This document shows, piece after piece, positions 26,825 to 35,891 of a stretch of DNA of 54,822 nt. This DNA comes from Klebsiella pneumoniae (lineage in GTDB: Bacteria; Pseudomonadota; Gammaproteobacteria; Pseudomonadales; Pseudohongiellaceae). Made by a program: the position numbers and the translations under genes. Position 1 is the first letter of the stretch; each line of letters starts with the position of its first letter. The stretch covers positions 1 through 54,822 of the forward strand of contig CAMDML010000011.1 in NCBI GenBank assembly GCA_945902215.1, read 5' to 3'. Below the pieces are notes generated by a model that was not told the origin of the DNA, made no database searches, and saw only the letters and a program-made list of their open reading frames with translations.

Positions 26825-27394
26825 CTATTGCTTCTTCGCCGCCTCATTTCCCCGGTAACACCAATGCCAGGGTTCGTATTGCACACCGTAAGAATTGCCA
26901 AGCGGGAAGGACAGATGAAAACCGAATGCCTGCGCATGTGATGTGAGCCATACATACGCCGGGCTCTGTTCGAATTCGATTTCAAGGTGGGCATAGCCGG
27001 GACAGCCGATATCGAGCGCGCGTCCCGTGTGATGTTCACTGAAGCCCGGCGCGGCGTTCACGGCCAGAATAGTATTTATGCTGTCGCCGCGGGCCAGTTT
27101 GCGTTCAATCAGTTCCTTTTGATAAGCGATACTGCGAAACGCTGACACCAGTTGTAATTCAATGCCCGCGCGCGCTGCGGCAACCTTCATTGCGGTCCAA
27201 GCCGCGAACGTGCGCGCTTCCAGGCGAGGCTGACGGCCGAACACATCCAGTTCGGTGTTTACCAGTGTGATGCACTCCTGCTGCATAGGCATGCCGCAGG
27301 TGCTGGCGTAAGTGGCGGGGATGCCGAGGGCTTTGAAGATAGCTTCCAAGCTGTCTGGATACGGCGTGACCTGCTCTACGGGCTTGTCCTTCAC
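26825..27394 (-). CDS. VanY-like D-alanyl-D-alanine carboxypeptidase family protein
   Basis: Zinc peptidase of the LAS/VanY type, 189 aa, expected to trim D-Ala or L/D bonds of peptidoglycan stems. SAFRSIAYQKELIERKL precedes the metal motif SEHHTGRALDIG (H121, D128), and YEPWHWCYRG supplies the catalytic Glu and the third His. Unusually for a wall enzyme there is no signal peptide (the protein begins MKDKPVEQVTPYPDS), so it may act in the cytoplasm on recycled peptides or leave the cell another way. It is divergent from fabY. Confidence 0.85.
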   Translation of the reverse strand: MKDKPVEQVTPYPDSLEAIFKALGIPATYASTCGMPMQQECITLVNTELDVFGRQPRLEARTFAAWTAMKVAAARAGIELQLVSAFRSIAYQKELIERKLARGDSINTILAVNAAPGFSEHHTGRALDIGCPGYAHLEIEFEQSPAYVWLTSHAQAFGFHLSFPLGNSYGVQYEPWHWCYRGNEAAKKQ

Positions 27395-27560
27395 TCTGAT
27401 TCCTTTAGGTTTTAGCTCCCGATCATCGTATTCGCGGCCCTCGGCACGGGCAACCCTTCCATTCAGCTTTATTGTTATAATTTTTGGCCATATTGTAATA
27501 ATATATGCCGAGCTAACCCCCTAAGATAATCTCGACTTAGGTCTTAGGAATGTCCCGCCC
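27395..27560. promoter_or_regulatory. divergent promoter region of VanY-like gene and fabY
   Basis: A 166-bp gap between divergent genes. The part nearer fabY (27470-27505) is very AT-rich and contains TATAAT at 27476-27481, with several other -10-like hexamers. I cannot assign one -35/-10 pair with confidence. Confidence 0.35.
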
Positions 27561-29480
27561 ATGTCCCACCTGCCAGTCATCGTCAGTTTTGGCGGTATCA
27601 GCCCTGCCGGGCGCAGTTCCTTCCATTATGGCTACCGTCGCCTGGTCTTTTCTGCCCTGTCCCATGCCGATCGGGAGCGGACACTACAAAACCTGGCGGT
27701 GCTGACCGGCCAGATCCGCCAAGAAAGCGGGGTTTGGCTCGATGCCAGCAACCATCCGGTCGATCTGCAGCTTTATTTGCAGGCTAAGCGCCAGAGTCTG
27801 CTGGATGGGACTCTGATCCGGAAACTGGAATCCACCCTTTTTGACCCTGCCCGGCTGCTGGTGCAAAACCCGGTGACACTTGAAGCTCCATCCGCAGACG
27901 GCACCCTGGAGTTCACCCTCCCGGTCCGCAAGCTGCCCGCGGTAATGCCAGACGATTGGCAGCTACTCGACAACGATGGCAAGACCTGCCGCATTCGCAC
28001 CCACAACGGCCTGGATGTGTTGGTCAGGGACTACTACAAGTGTCCAGTCAATACGGCCGGGCAATTACCAACCGGCTTTACCCCTGATGCTCTGTATCCC
28101 TCACGCAGCCACCCGCGCGGCCTGCAGATGACGATATTTGGCGCCTCCGATGCGCTGTATGCGCTCGGCTTCGACTGGGAACTGGTCCGCTCCAAAGTAC
28201 CTCCCGAAAAAATCAGCGTCTATGCCGGCAGCAGCATGAGCCAGCTCGATTACGACGGTTACGGTGGACTGCTGAAAGCGCGCCTGCTTGGCAAGAAAAT
28301 CACGTCCAAGCAGCTGCCACTGGGTTTCGGCGAAATGCCGGCCGACTTCATCAATGCGTATATGCTCGGCAATGTTGGCAACAGCGGCACCAACCTCGGC
28401 GCCTGCGCTTCGTTCCATTACAACCTGAGCCAGGCAGTGCGCGACATTCAGTCTGGCACACACCGTGTCGCAGTTGTGGGCAACAGCGAAGCGCCCATTA
28501 CTCCCGACATCATCGAAGCCTTTGCCAACATGGGCGCACTCGCTGATGACGAGAACTTGCTGAAGCTCGATGCGCACCTCGGCCGCACCACACCCGACCA
28601 CCGCGGCGCTTGCCGTCCCTTCGGCAACAATATTGGTTTCACACTCGCGGAATCAGCGCAATTCATTGTGTTGTTCGACGACGCCTTGGCACTCGAACTC
28701 GGTGCAACAATCCACGGCTCGGTGAATGATGTGTTCATCAACGCCGACGGTTTCAAGAAATCCATCGCGAGTCCGGGTGTTGGCAACTACCTGTCGATGG
28801 CACGCGCCACGGCCGCCACGCGCGCCGTAATCGGTGAAGAGGGTTTACGCAAACGCACCTTCGTGCAAGCCCACGGCACCGGTACGCCGCAGAACCGCAT
28901 AACGGAATCAGTCATTTTCAGCGATATCGCGCGCCATTTCGGCATAGAGCACTGGCCGGTCACCGCCATCAAATCCTACCTTGGCCACTCGATTGCTGCA
29001 GCAGGCGCCGACCAATTGGTCATGACTCTCGGTGTATGGAAGCACGGCATCATTCCCGGCATTCTGACCACGCAACAGATCGCGGATGATGTGACGACCA
29101 AAGGACTGGATTTCCTGCTGGCACACCGTGAAGTCGGTGCAGAAGGAATGGATGCTGCGATCCTCAACTCAAAAGGTTTCGGTGGCAACAATGCCACTGC
29201 CTCCGTTCTGTCACCGGCAGTAACGCGAAAGATGTTGGAGTGCCGGCACGGCAAAGCGCAGATGAGCGCGTGGGAAAAACGTAACGAAACAGTCGCTGAA
29301 ACGGCGGCAGAGTACGAGGCCCGCACGAACCGCGAACAGATCGCCCCAATCTACAACTACGACCACGATGTGCGCGGCGGCACTGATCTGACCTTCACTG
29401 GTAACAAGCTGACGCTGCGTGGCTACGAACCCATCGAACTAGATTTGCCCAATCCTTATCCAGACATGGTTGCGCGCTGA
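27561..29480 (+). CDS. fabY: Beta-ketoacyl-ACP synthase FabY (fatty-acid initiation type)
   Basis: Long ketoacyl synthase of 639 aa that resembles FabY of Pseudomonas aeruginosa, which condenses acetyl-CoA with malonyl-ACP to start fatty-acid synthesis. The N-terminus LPVIVSFGGISPAGRSSFHY is the FabY hallmark. The active-site cysteine is C282 in NLGACASFHYNL; the two histidines are H438 in QAHGTGTPQNR and H476 in KSYLGHSIAAAGADQ, with K471. The C-terminal 100 residues (KMLECRHGKAQMSAWEKR onward) extend past the thiolase fold, also as in FabY. It stands alone with its own promoter region. If it is the main initiator, FabH may be missing or different in this genome; that cannot be told from the window. 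Confidence 0.88.
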   Translation: MSHLPVIVSFGGISPAGRSSFHYGYRRLVFSALSHADRERTLQNLAVLTGQIRQESGVWLDASNHPVDLQLYLQAKRQSLLDGTLIRKLESTLFDPARLLVQNPVTLEAPSADGTLEFTLPVRKLPAVMPDDWQLLDNDGKTCRIRTHNGLDVLVRDYYKCPVNTAGQLPTGFTPDALYPSRSHPRGLQMTIFGASDALYALGFDWELVRSKVPPEKISVYAGSSMSQLDYDGYGGLLKARLLGKKITSKQLPLGFGEMPADFINAYMLGNVGNSGTNLGACASFHYNLSQAVRDIQSGTHRVAVVGNSEAPITPDIIEAFANMGALADDENLLKLDAHLGRTTPDHRGACRPFGNNIGFTLAESAQFIVLFDDALALELGATIHGSVNDVFINADGFKKSIASPGVGNYLSMARATAATRAVIGEEGLRKRTFVQAHGTGTPQNRITESVIFSDIARHFGIEHWPVTAIKSYLGHSIAAAGADQLVMTLGVWKHGIIPGILTTQQIADDVTTKGLDFLLAHREVGAEGMDAAILNSKGFGGNNATASVLSPAVTRKMLECRHGKAQMSAWEKRNETVAETAAEYEARTNREQIAPIYNYDHDVRGGTDLTFTGNKLTLRGYEPIELDLPNPYPDMVAR

Positions 29481-29507
29481 GTTCTGGAACTTGATTCTGT
29501 AACTGAA

Positions 29508-29524
29508 TTCTGGACACCCACTTG
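29508..29524 (+). repeat. isolated end motif of the dispersed repeat family
   Basis: TTCTGGACACCCACTTG, the same terminal motif found at 38444 and 54517. Here only the end is recognisable, and it abuts the point where homology to RraA is lost in the adjoining pseudogene. Confidence 0.65.
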
Positions 29525-29749
29525 AACCAATGCTCAGGCACAGGTGCACATTGCGGCAGGCGCCGTCAATCACGGTGCCGGGTTTATCCGCATCGAGCGG
29601 CCCGAACAGAATCGTGTAGGCGCGGCCGGCGAGCCGGAAGCTCTTGGCTTGATGCCGAGACAATGCCCGGCAATGCGTAGCTTGTCGAGCGCATAACCCC
29701 GGGTTGCCGTATCCAGCTTCGCTACACGCTCTACGTTCCTGTCAGGCAT
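29525..29749 (-). pseudogene. truncated, frameshifted RraA-family gene
   Basis: From an ATG at 29749 (GAGAG before it) the minus strand reads NVERVAKLDTATRGYALDKL and RIAGHCLGIKPRA, then shifts frame to FRLAGRAYTILFGPLDADKP, then GTVIDGACRNVHLCLSIG. These are successive blocks of RraA/4-hydroxy-4-methyl-2-oxoglutarate aldolase-like proteins. About 35 residues are missing between GPLDADKPGT and VIDGACR, and the sequence ends at the repeat motif, so roughly the C-terminal half is gone. It lies just downstream of an intact but different rraA-like gene on the same strand. Confidence 0.7.
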
Positions 29750-29779
29750 TGCTCTCTGTCTCTCACGCTTGGGGCCTCT

Positions 29780-30445
29780 TCAATTTTTCTTCAGCAAATT
29801 TTCGTAATTGGTGCCCATGACCAGCGACACTGGTTTGCCTGCGAGTACGTCACGGGTCATCAGGCGTTCTTTCTCGGCAATCATTTCAGCGATCTGCAGT
29901 ATTTCTTCAATGCGCGCGGCCGGAATGAATACCACGCCGCTGCCGTCAGCAATAACGTAATCTCCGGGGCTGACACTGCTGTCGCCCACCTGCACCGGAA
30001 TGCCGAAGGCTTCTTCCCACACCCGGCCGCGTGCAGTGTGCGGAGTCGTATAACGGGAGAACACCGGAAACCCAAGGTCTTCATATTCGTCGATATCGCG
30101 TGCCGGACCTTCCATGATCACTCCGCGTATCCCTTTCGCATGCGCCGCACTGGCAAGCACGCCGCCCCAGCCAGCACAGTCAATGCCGGTGCGTTGCTCG
30201 ACTACGATCACGGTCAGGTTGTCGGAAGCTTCAATGGCGGCAGTGCCGAGATGCCGTTTCGAGCCGCCCTCGGGTGCCTTGGCGTGCAGTTTTACGGTTT
30301 GAACGGTGCCCGCAATGCGCTTGCGGGTGGAACGGCGCGGCAGGCCGGAATGCGCGCCCTTGAGCCCGGCACTATCGAGGGCATCAGACACAGCACAGGC
30401 ATCAAGTTTCTCCAGCCTGGCAACCAGCTCAATGCGGGTAGACAT
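29780..30445 (-). CDS. RraA-family protein (HMG aldolase/oxaloacetate decarboxylase type)
   Basis: Member of the RraA superfamily, which includes 4-hydroxy-4-methyl-2-oxoglutarate aldolase, divalent-metal oxaloacetate decarboxylases and the RNase E inhibitor RraA. 221 aa from the ATG at 30445, chosen because AAAGGAG lies 8 nt before it and because it starts two bases after the rluF stop. Conserved parts: CAVSDALDSAGLKGAHSG, GWGGVLASAAHAKGIRGVI, EGPARDIDEYEDLGFPVFSR (the Arg-Asp pair that binds substrate and metal) and GDYVIADGSGVVFIP. The long, more complex C-domain favours an aldolase or decarboxylase over an RNase E regulator. Likely operon: phosphatase, rluF, this gene. Confidence 0.85.
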   Translation of the reverse strand: MSTRIELVARLEKLDACAVSDALDSAGLKGAHSGLPRRSTRKRIAGTVQTVKLHAKAPEGGSKRHLGTAAIEASDNLTVIVVEQRTGIDCAGWGGVLASAAHAKGIRGVIMEGPARDIDEYEDLGFPVFSRYTTPHTARGRVWEEAFGIPVQVGDSSVSPGDYVIADGSGVVFIPAARIEEILQIAEMIAEKERLMTRDVLAGKPVSLVMGTNYENLLKKN

Positions 30446-30447
30446 GT

Positions 30448-31158
30448 TTACCACTCCTTTCTTTCCGGCAACAACCCGCGCAACTCGGCGTCGGTCAGGT
30501 TGCGCCACGCGCCGGGCTTCATGTGGCCCAGCTTGATGTTCATGATGCGGATGCGGCGCAGTTGCCGCACATGCAAACCAAACGCAGCGGCCATCAATCG
30601 GATCTGCCGGTTGAGTCCCTGCGTCAAGATGATGCGAAAACCGAACTTGTTGTGTTTGTATGCTTTGCACGGCAGCGTCATCTGTCCGTGAATTTTCACG
30701 CCGCGCATCATGCCACGCAGGAACTCATCATTGACCGCGTGATTCACTTCGGCCAAATATTCCTTCTCGTGCTTGTTTTCCGCGCGCAGGATTTCGTTGA
30801 CGATGTCGCCGTTGCTGGTCAGCAGGATCAGCCCTTCCGAATCCTTGTCGAGCCTGCCAACCGGAAAGATGCGGCGCGGATGATCGACACAGTCGATGAT
30901 GTTGCCGTGCACGTTTTCTTCAGTAGTACAGGTGATGCCAACCGGTTTGTTAAACGCAATGTAGACATGTTTCTTGCCGCCCTTGCGCACGGCTGGCATG
31001 ACTTCCGCGCCATCGACCTCCACGAGCGCACCCTCAGGCAGCTCGATGCCTATGCCGGCAAGTTCACCGTTGATGGTGACCCGTCCTTCGCCGATCAGCC
31101 GGTCCGCCTCGCGCCGCGAGCAGAAACCACTTTCGCTGAGGTATTTGTTCAAACGCAT
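30448..31158 (-). CDS. rluF: 23S rRNA pseudouridine synthase, RluF type
   Basis: Converts a uridine of 23S rRNA (U2604 in E. coli) to pseudouridine. 236 aa. An S4 RNA-binding domain at the N-terminus (MRLNKYLSESGFCSRREADR) is followed by the RsuA-type catalytic domain with the nucleophile aspartate in PVGRLDKDSEGLILLT. Later blocks KEYLAEVNHAV, RIILTQGLNRQIRLMAAAFG and VRQLRRIRIMNIKLG agree with RluF more than RluB or RluE. It sits 44 bp downstream of the phosphatase gene and two bases upstream of rraA. Confidence 0.9.
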   Translation of the reverse strand: MRLNKYLSESGFCSRREADRLIGEGRVTINGELAGIGIELPEGALVEVDGAEVMPAVRKGGKKHVYIAFNKPVGITCTTEENVHGNIIDCVDHPRRIFPVGRLDKDSEGLILLTSNGDIVNEILRAENKHEKEYLAEVNHAVNDEFLRGMMRGVKIHGQMTLPCKAYKHNKFGFRIILTQGLNRQIRLMAAAFGLHVRQLRRIRIMNIKLGHMKPGAWRNLTDAELRGLLPERKEW

Positions 31159-31202
31159 CGTGGAATATCCCAGGGAGAGCCTGGGCGTATGTTACAGACT
31201 CT

Positions 31203-32747
31203 TCACGGCAGAATCTCATCCAGCGTGCGGCCATTGGCCCCGCTCGGCATGGCGATGCCCAGCATCGTGGCCAGCGTCGGCGCAATATCGTGCACGGCCG
31301 CAGCAGCGTGATACTGGCCTGGCTTTACCAGGGACTCCGGCCCCCAGAATATGACTGGTACGTGCGTATCGTAGGAATACGGTGAACCATGGCTGGTGCC
31401 ACCACCGGGACCGCCACTGAGCCAGTTGGGTTCATGGACGATGATCAAGTCGCCGGAATGCTGCACATTGAAGCCATTGCGTACCCGCTGATCAATGCGG
31501 TCGCCGCCGCCGATCAGGCCACTTTCCAGTTCTGTCCGCGTATAAACGCGTGCTACTTGTGGCATGCGGCGCAATGCTGCCGCGGCCACGCGCTGCAGGT
31601 CAGCAGGGGCTATGTCCTTGCCTGCAACCGGCGCACGGCTCAGGTAAAGGTTCATTTCCGCGCTGCCTTCAATATAGGTGCCTGCGCCGAATGCGGCGCT
31701 GAGCGCTGCTTCAACGGCAGTGCGCTCTTCTTGCAAGTTGTAACGTCCGCCAGGGAGCTGTTTCGCGACGTTTTCCTCAGGTATTGGAGCCACACCGTGA
31801 TCAGCTGTGAACACGACCAGTACATTTCCTTCGCCGGCGCGCCCTTCTGCTGCTGCCAGCAGGACACCAACCTTGTCGTCAATCGTCAGCACCATGTCGC
31901 GCATCTGCGGCGTGTCGGGACCGGTGGCGTGGCCGACATAATCCATTGCAGAAAAACTCACCGCCAACACATCGGTCTGCGCATCCGTACCCAGATCCTC
32001 GGCGGCCATCAAGGCAAGTGCAAAATCCAGCACCAACTGATCCGCGAACGGTGAGGCGTCGAGAGTGCCATACAATTCAGGGCCTGCTAACGGCATTAGC
32101 GTTCCCATCCACTCCTGACCCGCGAAACTGTCGGCGGGTTTGGCTGCATTGAATGCAGCAGCCCAAACCGGTAATTCCGGAAAATAATACGTGCTGGACA
32201 CAAAATTGCCGCTCGCGCCGTCGAACCAGAAAGCACCGTCCGCGCTACGGCCGGGAGGCAGGATCGCACTGCGATCTTTCAGCGACACGCCAAACACCTT
32301 GCCGCCCTTGCCCGCCACTTTAAGTTCGTCACCAACAGTCGAGACCAGTAGCCGCTTTGGCGAAGCGCCCGCGCTACCGCCGAGCGGGGTGACTGTCTCA
32401 TCGGTAATGCTCTGCACATTCTTGCCTTCACTGCGCTCATACCAGGTGTTGTTGACGATGCCGCTGACTGAGGGCGTGGCGCCACTGAGTATCATTGAGT
32501 GGCCAATCGCAGTGACTGTGGGCGCTGCTTCGTAATTGGCATTGGTGAATACTGCGCCCTCATCCATCAAGCGCCTCAGGCCACCATCGAAGTCGGCACC
32601 GAAGCGGGTCAGGTAGTCGTAGCGCATCTGGTCCACGACGATGGCCAGCACCAGGGTGGGGCGCTCCGTGGACAAGAGCGGAGGCTGGGCTTGTACAGGA
32701 AGCACTGCACCCAGAAACACGGCTGCGGTAAATGAACGTCTGAACAT
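31203..32747 (-). CDS. PafA-like alkaline phosphatase superfamily protein
   Basis: Secreted zinc phosphohydrolase, 514 aa, with a signal peptide ending VQAQ near residue 20. It follows the PafA plan: metal aspartate D39 in VVDQMRYDYL, nucleophile T79 in PTVTAIGH, N100 in IVNNTWYER, then K157 and R159 in VSLKDRSAI, which hold the phosphate. FTADHGVAPIPE and YDTHVPVIFWG supply the remaining zinc ligands. A K-R pair of this kind marks phosphate-monoesterase activity in characterised PafA. It is the first gene of a leftward group with rluF and rraA and starts 112 bp after the fumarase gene ends. Confidence 0.88.
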   Translation of the reverse strand: MFRRSFTAAVFLGAVLPVQAQPPLLSTERPTLVLAIVVDQMRYDYLTRFGADFDGGLRRLMDEGAVFTNANYEAAPTVTAIGHSMILSGATPSVSGIVNNTWYERSEGKNVQSITDETVTPLGGSAGASPKRLLVSTVGDELKVAGKGGKVFGVSLKDRSAILPPGRSADGAFWFDGASGNFVSSTYYFPELPVWAAAFNAAKPADSFAGQEWMGTLMPLAGPELYGTLDASPFADQLVLDFALALMAAEDLGTDAQTDVLAVSFSAMDYVGHATGPDTPQMRDMVLTIDDKVGVLLAAAEGRAGEGNVLVVFTADHGVAPIPEENVAKQLPGGRYNLQEERTAVEAALSAAFGAGTYIEGSAEMNLYLSRAPVAGKDIAPADLQRVAAAALRRMPQVARVYTRTELESGLIGGGDRIDQRVRNGFNVQHSGDLIIVHEPNWLSGGPGGGTSHGSPYSYDTHVPVIFWGPESLVKPGQYHAAAAVHDIAPTLATMLGIAMPSGANGRTLDEILP

Positions 32748-32859
32748 CGGTTTTTCCTCATGTTGAGTGTGGCGGGCAAGTCAACAGGGTAGCGGTTCTG
32801 CCCCAACTAAATATAAAGAATTGGGGCAACGCCGGACTGCTGTGGCCGGCACTCTCATG

Positions 32860-34383
32860 CTACTTCAGGTGCAGTGCATGCTCTTCGATGCGCTGCTTCC
32901 ATTCCGCAGGGCCGGTGTTGTGCACCGAGGTCCCATTGACATCGACGGCAACAGTGACCGGCATGTCCTGCACTTCGAATTCATGGATCGCTTCCATACC
33001 AAGATCGGCAAAGGCCACGATTCTGGCTTTGCGGATCGCCTTGGACACCAGATAAGCCGCACCGCCCACCGCCATCAAATATACCGCCTTGTGGTTTTTG
33101 ATTGCCTCGATTCCGGTGGGCCCGCGCTCCGCCTTCCCGATCATGCCGAGCAGCCCTGACTTCGCGAGCAAGACTTCAGTGAACTTGTCCATGCGTGTTG
33201 CAGTTGTTGGGCCGGCGGGGCCGACCACTTCGTCGCGCACCGGATCGACGGGGCCAACGTAATAGATGAATTTGTTGCGCAAATCCACGCCATTGGGCAG
33301 TTCCTCGCCCTTGTTGTACAACTCGATCATGCGTTTGTGCGCAGCATCGCGGCCGGTCAGCATCTTGCCAGTCAGCAGCAGTGTTTCGCCCGGCTTCCAT
33401 GTGGCGATATCGGCGCGAGTCACAGTATCGAGATTCACGCGGCGCGCACTCGGGCCAACGTCCCAGGTGATTTTAGGATAGTCGCTGGCCTTGGGTGGAT
33501 GCAGTTCAGCCGGACCGGAACCGTCGAGCACAAAATGAGTGTGGCGGGTCGCGGCGCAGTTTGGAATCATCGCCACCGGCAATGAGGCCGCGTGGGTCGG
33601 GTAGTCCTTGATCTTGACGTCAAGCACGGTGGTCAAGCCACCGAGCCCCTGCGCGCCAATGCCGAGCGCGTTGACCCTGTCCATCAGTTCGAGCCGCAAT
33701 TCTTCAATGCGATTCTGCGGACCGCGTGCGCGCAGCTCGTCGATGTCAATTGAATCCATCAGTGCTTCCTTCGCCAGCACCGCGGCTTTTTCTGCGGTGC
33801 CACCGATACCAATACCCAGCATGCCCGGCGGACACCAACCTGCACCCATAGTCGGCAGCGTCTTCACCACCCAGTCGACGATACTGTCGCTGGGGTTCAG
33901 CATCACCAGCTTGGACTTGTTCTCAGAACCGCCGCCTTTGGCTGCCAGTTTGATCTCCACCGTATTGCCGGGGACGAGGCGGGTGTGGATGACCGCAGGC
34001 GTGTTGTCTTTGGTGTTGGTGCGCTTGCCGGCAGGGTCGCTCAGAATGGAAGGACGCAGGACATTGTCAGGATGTTTGTAGGCTTGACGCACACCCTCGT
34101 TGATCATGTCTTCCAGGCCCATGCTGCCTTCCCAGCGCACGTTCATGCCAACGCTCACAAAAACACACACGATGCCGGTATCCTGGCAGATGGGGCGCTT
34201 GCCTTCCGCGCACATGCGCGAGTTGACCAGGATCTGCGCCATCGCGTCTTTCGCGGCCTTGGACTCTTCACGCTCGTAAGCACGGTGCACGGCGTTGATG
34301 TAATCCAGCGGGTGAAAGTAGGAAATGAACTGCAAGGCATCGGCGACGCTGTGAATTACGTCGTCTTGGCGAATGAGAGTCAT
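32860..34383 (-). CDS. Fumarate hydratase, class I (iron-sulfur)
   Basis: Reversibly hydrates fumarate to malate in the citric acid cycle using an oxygen-sensitive [4Fe-4S] cluster. 507 aa in one chain, as in FumA/FumB. Three cluster-ligand cysteines are in place: C66 in GKRPICQDTG, C184 in GAGWCPPGMLG and C276 in PNCAATRHTHF. The C-terminal beta domain includes VGPAGPTTATRMDKF and AVGGAAYLVSKAIRKARIV. It is divergent from tesA across 140 bp, and the phosphatase gene follows downstream on the same strand. Confidence 0.93.
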   Translation of the reverse strand: MTLIRQDDVIHSVADALQFISYFHPLDYINAVHRAYEREESKAAKDAMAQILVNSRMCAEGKRPICQDTGIVCVFVSVGMNVRWEGSMGLEDMINEGVRQAYKHPDNVLRPSILSDPAGKRTNTKDNTPAVIHTRLVPGNTVEIKLAAKGGGSENKSKLVMLNPSDSIVDWVVKTLPTMGAGWCPPGMLGIGIGGTAEKAAVLAKEALMDSIDIDELRARGPQNRIEELRLELMDRVNALGIGAQGLGGLTTVLDVKIKDYPTHAASLPVAMIPNCAATRHTHFVLDGSGPAELHPPKASDYPKITWDVGPSARRVNLDTVTRADIATWKPGETLLLTGKMLTGRDAAHKRMIELYNKGEELPNGVDLRNKFIYYVGPVDPVRDEVVGPAGPTTATRMDKFTEVLLAKSGLLGMIGKAERGPTGIEAIKNHKAVYLMAVGGAAYLVSKAIRKARIVAFADLGMEAIHEFEVQDMPVTVAVDVNGTSVHNTGPAEWKQRIEEHALHLK

Positions 34384-34523
34384 GAGAGTGCGGTCTCCTG
34401 AAATTGGTAACCCCGCGTTGGGGTATTACGCTAGAATCGAAGCCTGAATTCTAGCATGGCTTGTTCGCACGACTGGCTCCTGCTTGCCATCGAATCAACA
34501 TTTGAAACAACGTTGAAACCACC

Positions 34524-35159
34524 ATGAAACAAACACTTGGCATCCTGTCCCTGCTGCTTGCACTACTGCCTTGGAACGCACAGGCGCAAGCCAAATTCAC
34601 CATCCTGTTTCTGGGTGATTCGCTGACCGCGGGCCTGGGTCTTGAGGAAGGCGAATCTTTCCCCAGTTTGCTGGCCGACCGCTATGCAGCCGAGGGCCGC
34701 ACTGACGTCGAAATTGTCAATGCAGGGATTAGCGGTTCCACAACGGCGAGCGGACTCAGCCGCTTGCAGTGGTACATCCGCTCGCAACCCGACCTGCTGG
34801 TATTGTCCCTGGGTGCCAACGACGGCCTGCGCGGGCTGGATATCACTGAGATGAAGGCCAATCTGGCGAGGACCATCGAGTTCGCGCAGGCCAACGGCTT
34901 GCAGGTTGCGCTAACCGGCATGCTGGTGCCACCCAACATGGGCCCGGACTACACGGAAGCCTTCGCCCGCGCGTTTCCAGACTTGGCGCAGCAGTACCAA
35001 CTGCCCTTCCTGCCCTTCCTGCTGGACGGCGTGGCGGCAATTCCTGAGCTCAATCAGGGTGACGGCATCCATCCGAATCTCGCGGGCGCGCGTATTGTGA
35101 GCGACACGGTATACAGCTTTCTGCTTCCGCTTTTGCCGAGTGAGTTGCCCGCTGATTGA
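34524..35159 (+). CDS. tesA: Arylesterase/acyl-CoA thioesterase I (TesA)
   Basis: Periplasmic SGNH hydrolase, 211 aa, with a signal peptide (LLALLPWNAQAQA). The four family blocks are present: GDSLTAG with the nucleophile S33, the glycine in GISGSTTASG, GAND near residues 98-101, and the Asp-His pair in GDGIHPNLAG. Cleaves thioesters and short esters and has lysophospholipase activity in E. coli. The next two genes encode the ABC transporter that accompanies tesA in many gammaproteobacteria; here tesA and the transporter point the same way with a 66-bp gap. Confidence 0.93.
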   Translation: MKQTLGILSLLLALLPWNAQAQAKFTILFLGDSLTAGLGLEEGESFPSLLADRYAAEGRTDVEIVNAGISGSTTASGLSRLQWYIRSQPDLLVLSLGANDGLRGLDITEMKANLARTIEFAQANGLQVALTGMLVPPNMGPDYTEAFARAFPDLAQQYQLPFLPFLLDGVAAIPELNQGDGIHPNLAGARIVSDTVYSFLLPLLPSELPAD

Positions 35160-35225
35160 ATTGCCCTTGCCTCTGCTCTATCTTCCAGTCTGCCTTCAGA
35201 CCTCACCTGCAACGATACCGTATTC

Positions 35226-35891
35226 ATGATTCTGGCAATCAACAAACTCTGCAAAACTTTTCAGTCCACTGCCCTGCATGAACCCGTGGAAGTGCTCAAG
35301 GATCTCAACCTGCAGATGGAAGCAGGCGAGGCCCTGGCAATTCTCGGCCAGTCTGGCAGCGGCAAGTCCACGCTACTGACCCTGCTGGCCGGGCTCGACA
35401 GCCCTACGTCCGGCAGCATCATCCTCAATGGTCAGGACATGCAGAAACTCAGTGAGGAACAGTTGTCGAAATTCCGTGCGCAGAACATCGGCATCATCTT
35501 CCAGCAGTTCCATTTGATGTCGCACCTGACTGCGCTGGAAAACGTGTCGTTGCCGCTCGACCTGTTCAAAGACAAGAATGCAGCCGCCAAGGCCAACGAA
35601 GCGCTGGAAAATGTCGGCCTCGCCAAACGCAAGGATCACTTCCCGCATCAATTGAGTGGCGGCGAATGCCAGCGTGTGGCCATCGCGCGCGCGATGGTTG
35701 TACGCCCGGCTATCCTGCTGGCCGATGAACCCACCGGCAATCTGGACAACACCACCGGCGCTTACGTCACCGACATGATCTTCGACCTGGTGAAAGCGCA
35801 TCGCATGACCCTGCTTTTTGTTACGCATAATGAACAATTGGCCAAGCGCTGCGGCCGCGAACAACGGCTCCAGAACGGGAGATTCCTCTGA
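35226..35891 (+). CDS. ybbA: ABC transporter ATP-binding protein, YbbA type
   Basis: ATPase of a MacB/LolD-like transporter, 221 aa. Walker A GQSGSGKST near residues 40-48, Q-loop IFQQFHL, signature LSGGECQR, Walker B ILLADEPTGNLD and H-loop FVTHNEQ are all intact. It belongs to the YbbAP mechanotransmission class rather than true importers. The stop overlaps the permease start by one base (TGATG), so both are co-translated. Its neighbour TesA suggests handling of lipids or lipid-like esters in the envelope, which remains unproven. Confidence 0.93.
   Translation: MILAINKLCKTFQSTALHEPVEVLKDLNLQMEAGEALAILGQSGSGKSTLLTLLAGLDSPTSGSIILNGQDMQKLSEEQLSKFRAQNIGIIFQQFHLMSHLTALENVSLPLDLFKDKNAAAKANEALENVGLAKRKDHFPHQLSGGECQRVAIARAMVVRPAILLADEPTGNLDNTTGAYVTDMIFDLVKAHRMTLLFVTHNEQLAKRCGREQRLQNGRFL

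Noticed and set aside
26758-27039. Minus-strand frame of 93 codons across the C9T7 tract
   Set aside because: It overlaps the VanY-like gene in another frame and has no recognisable features.
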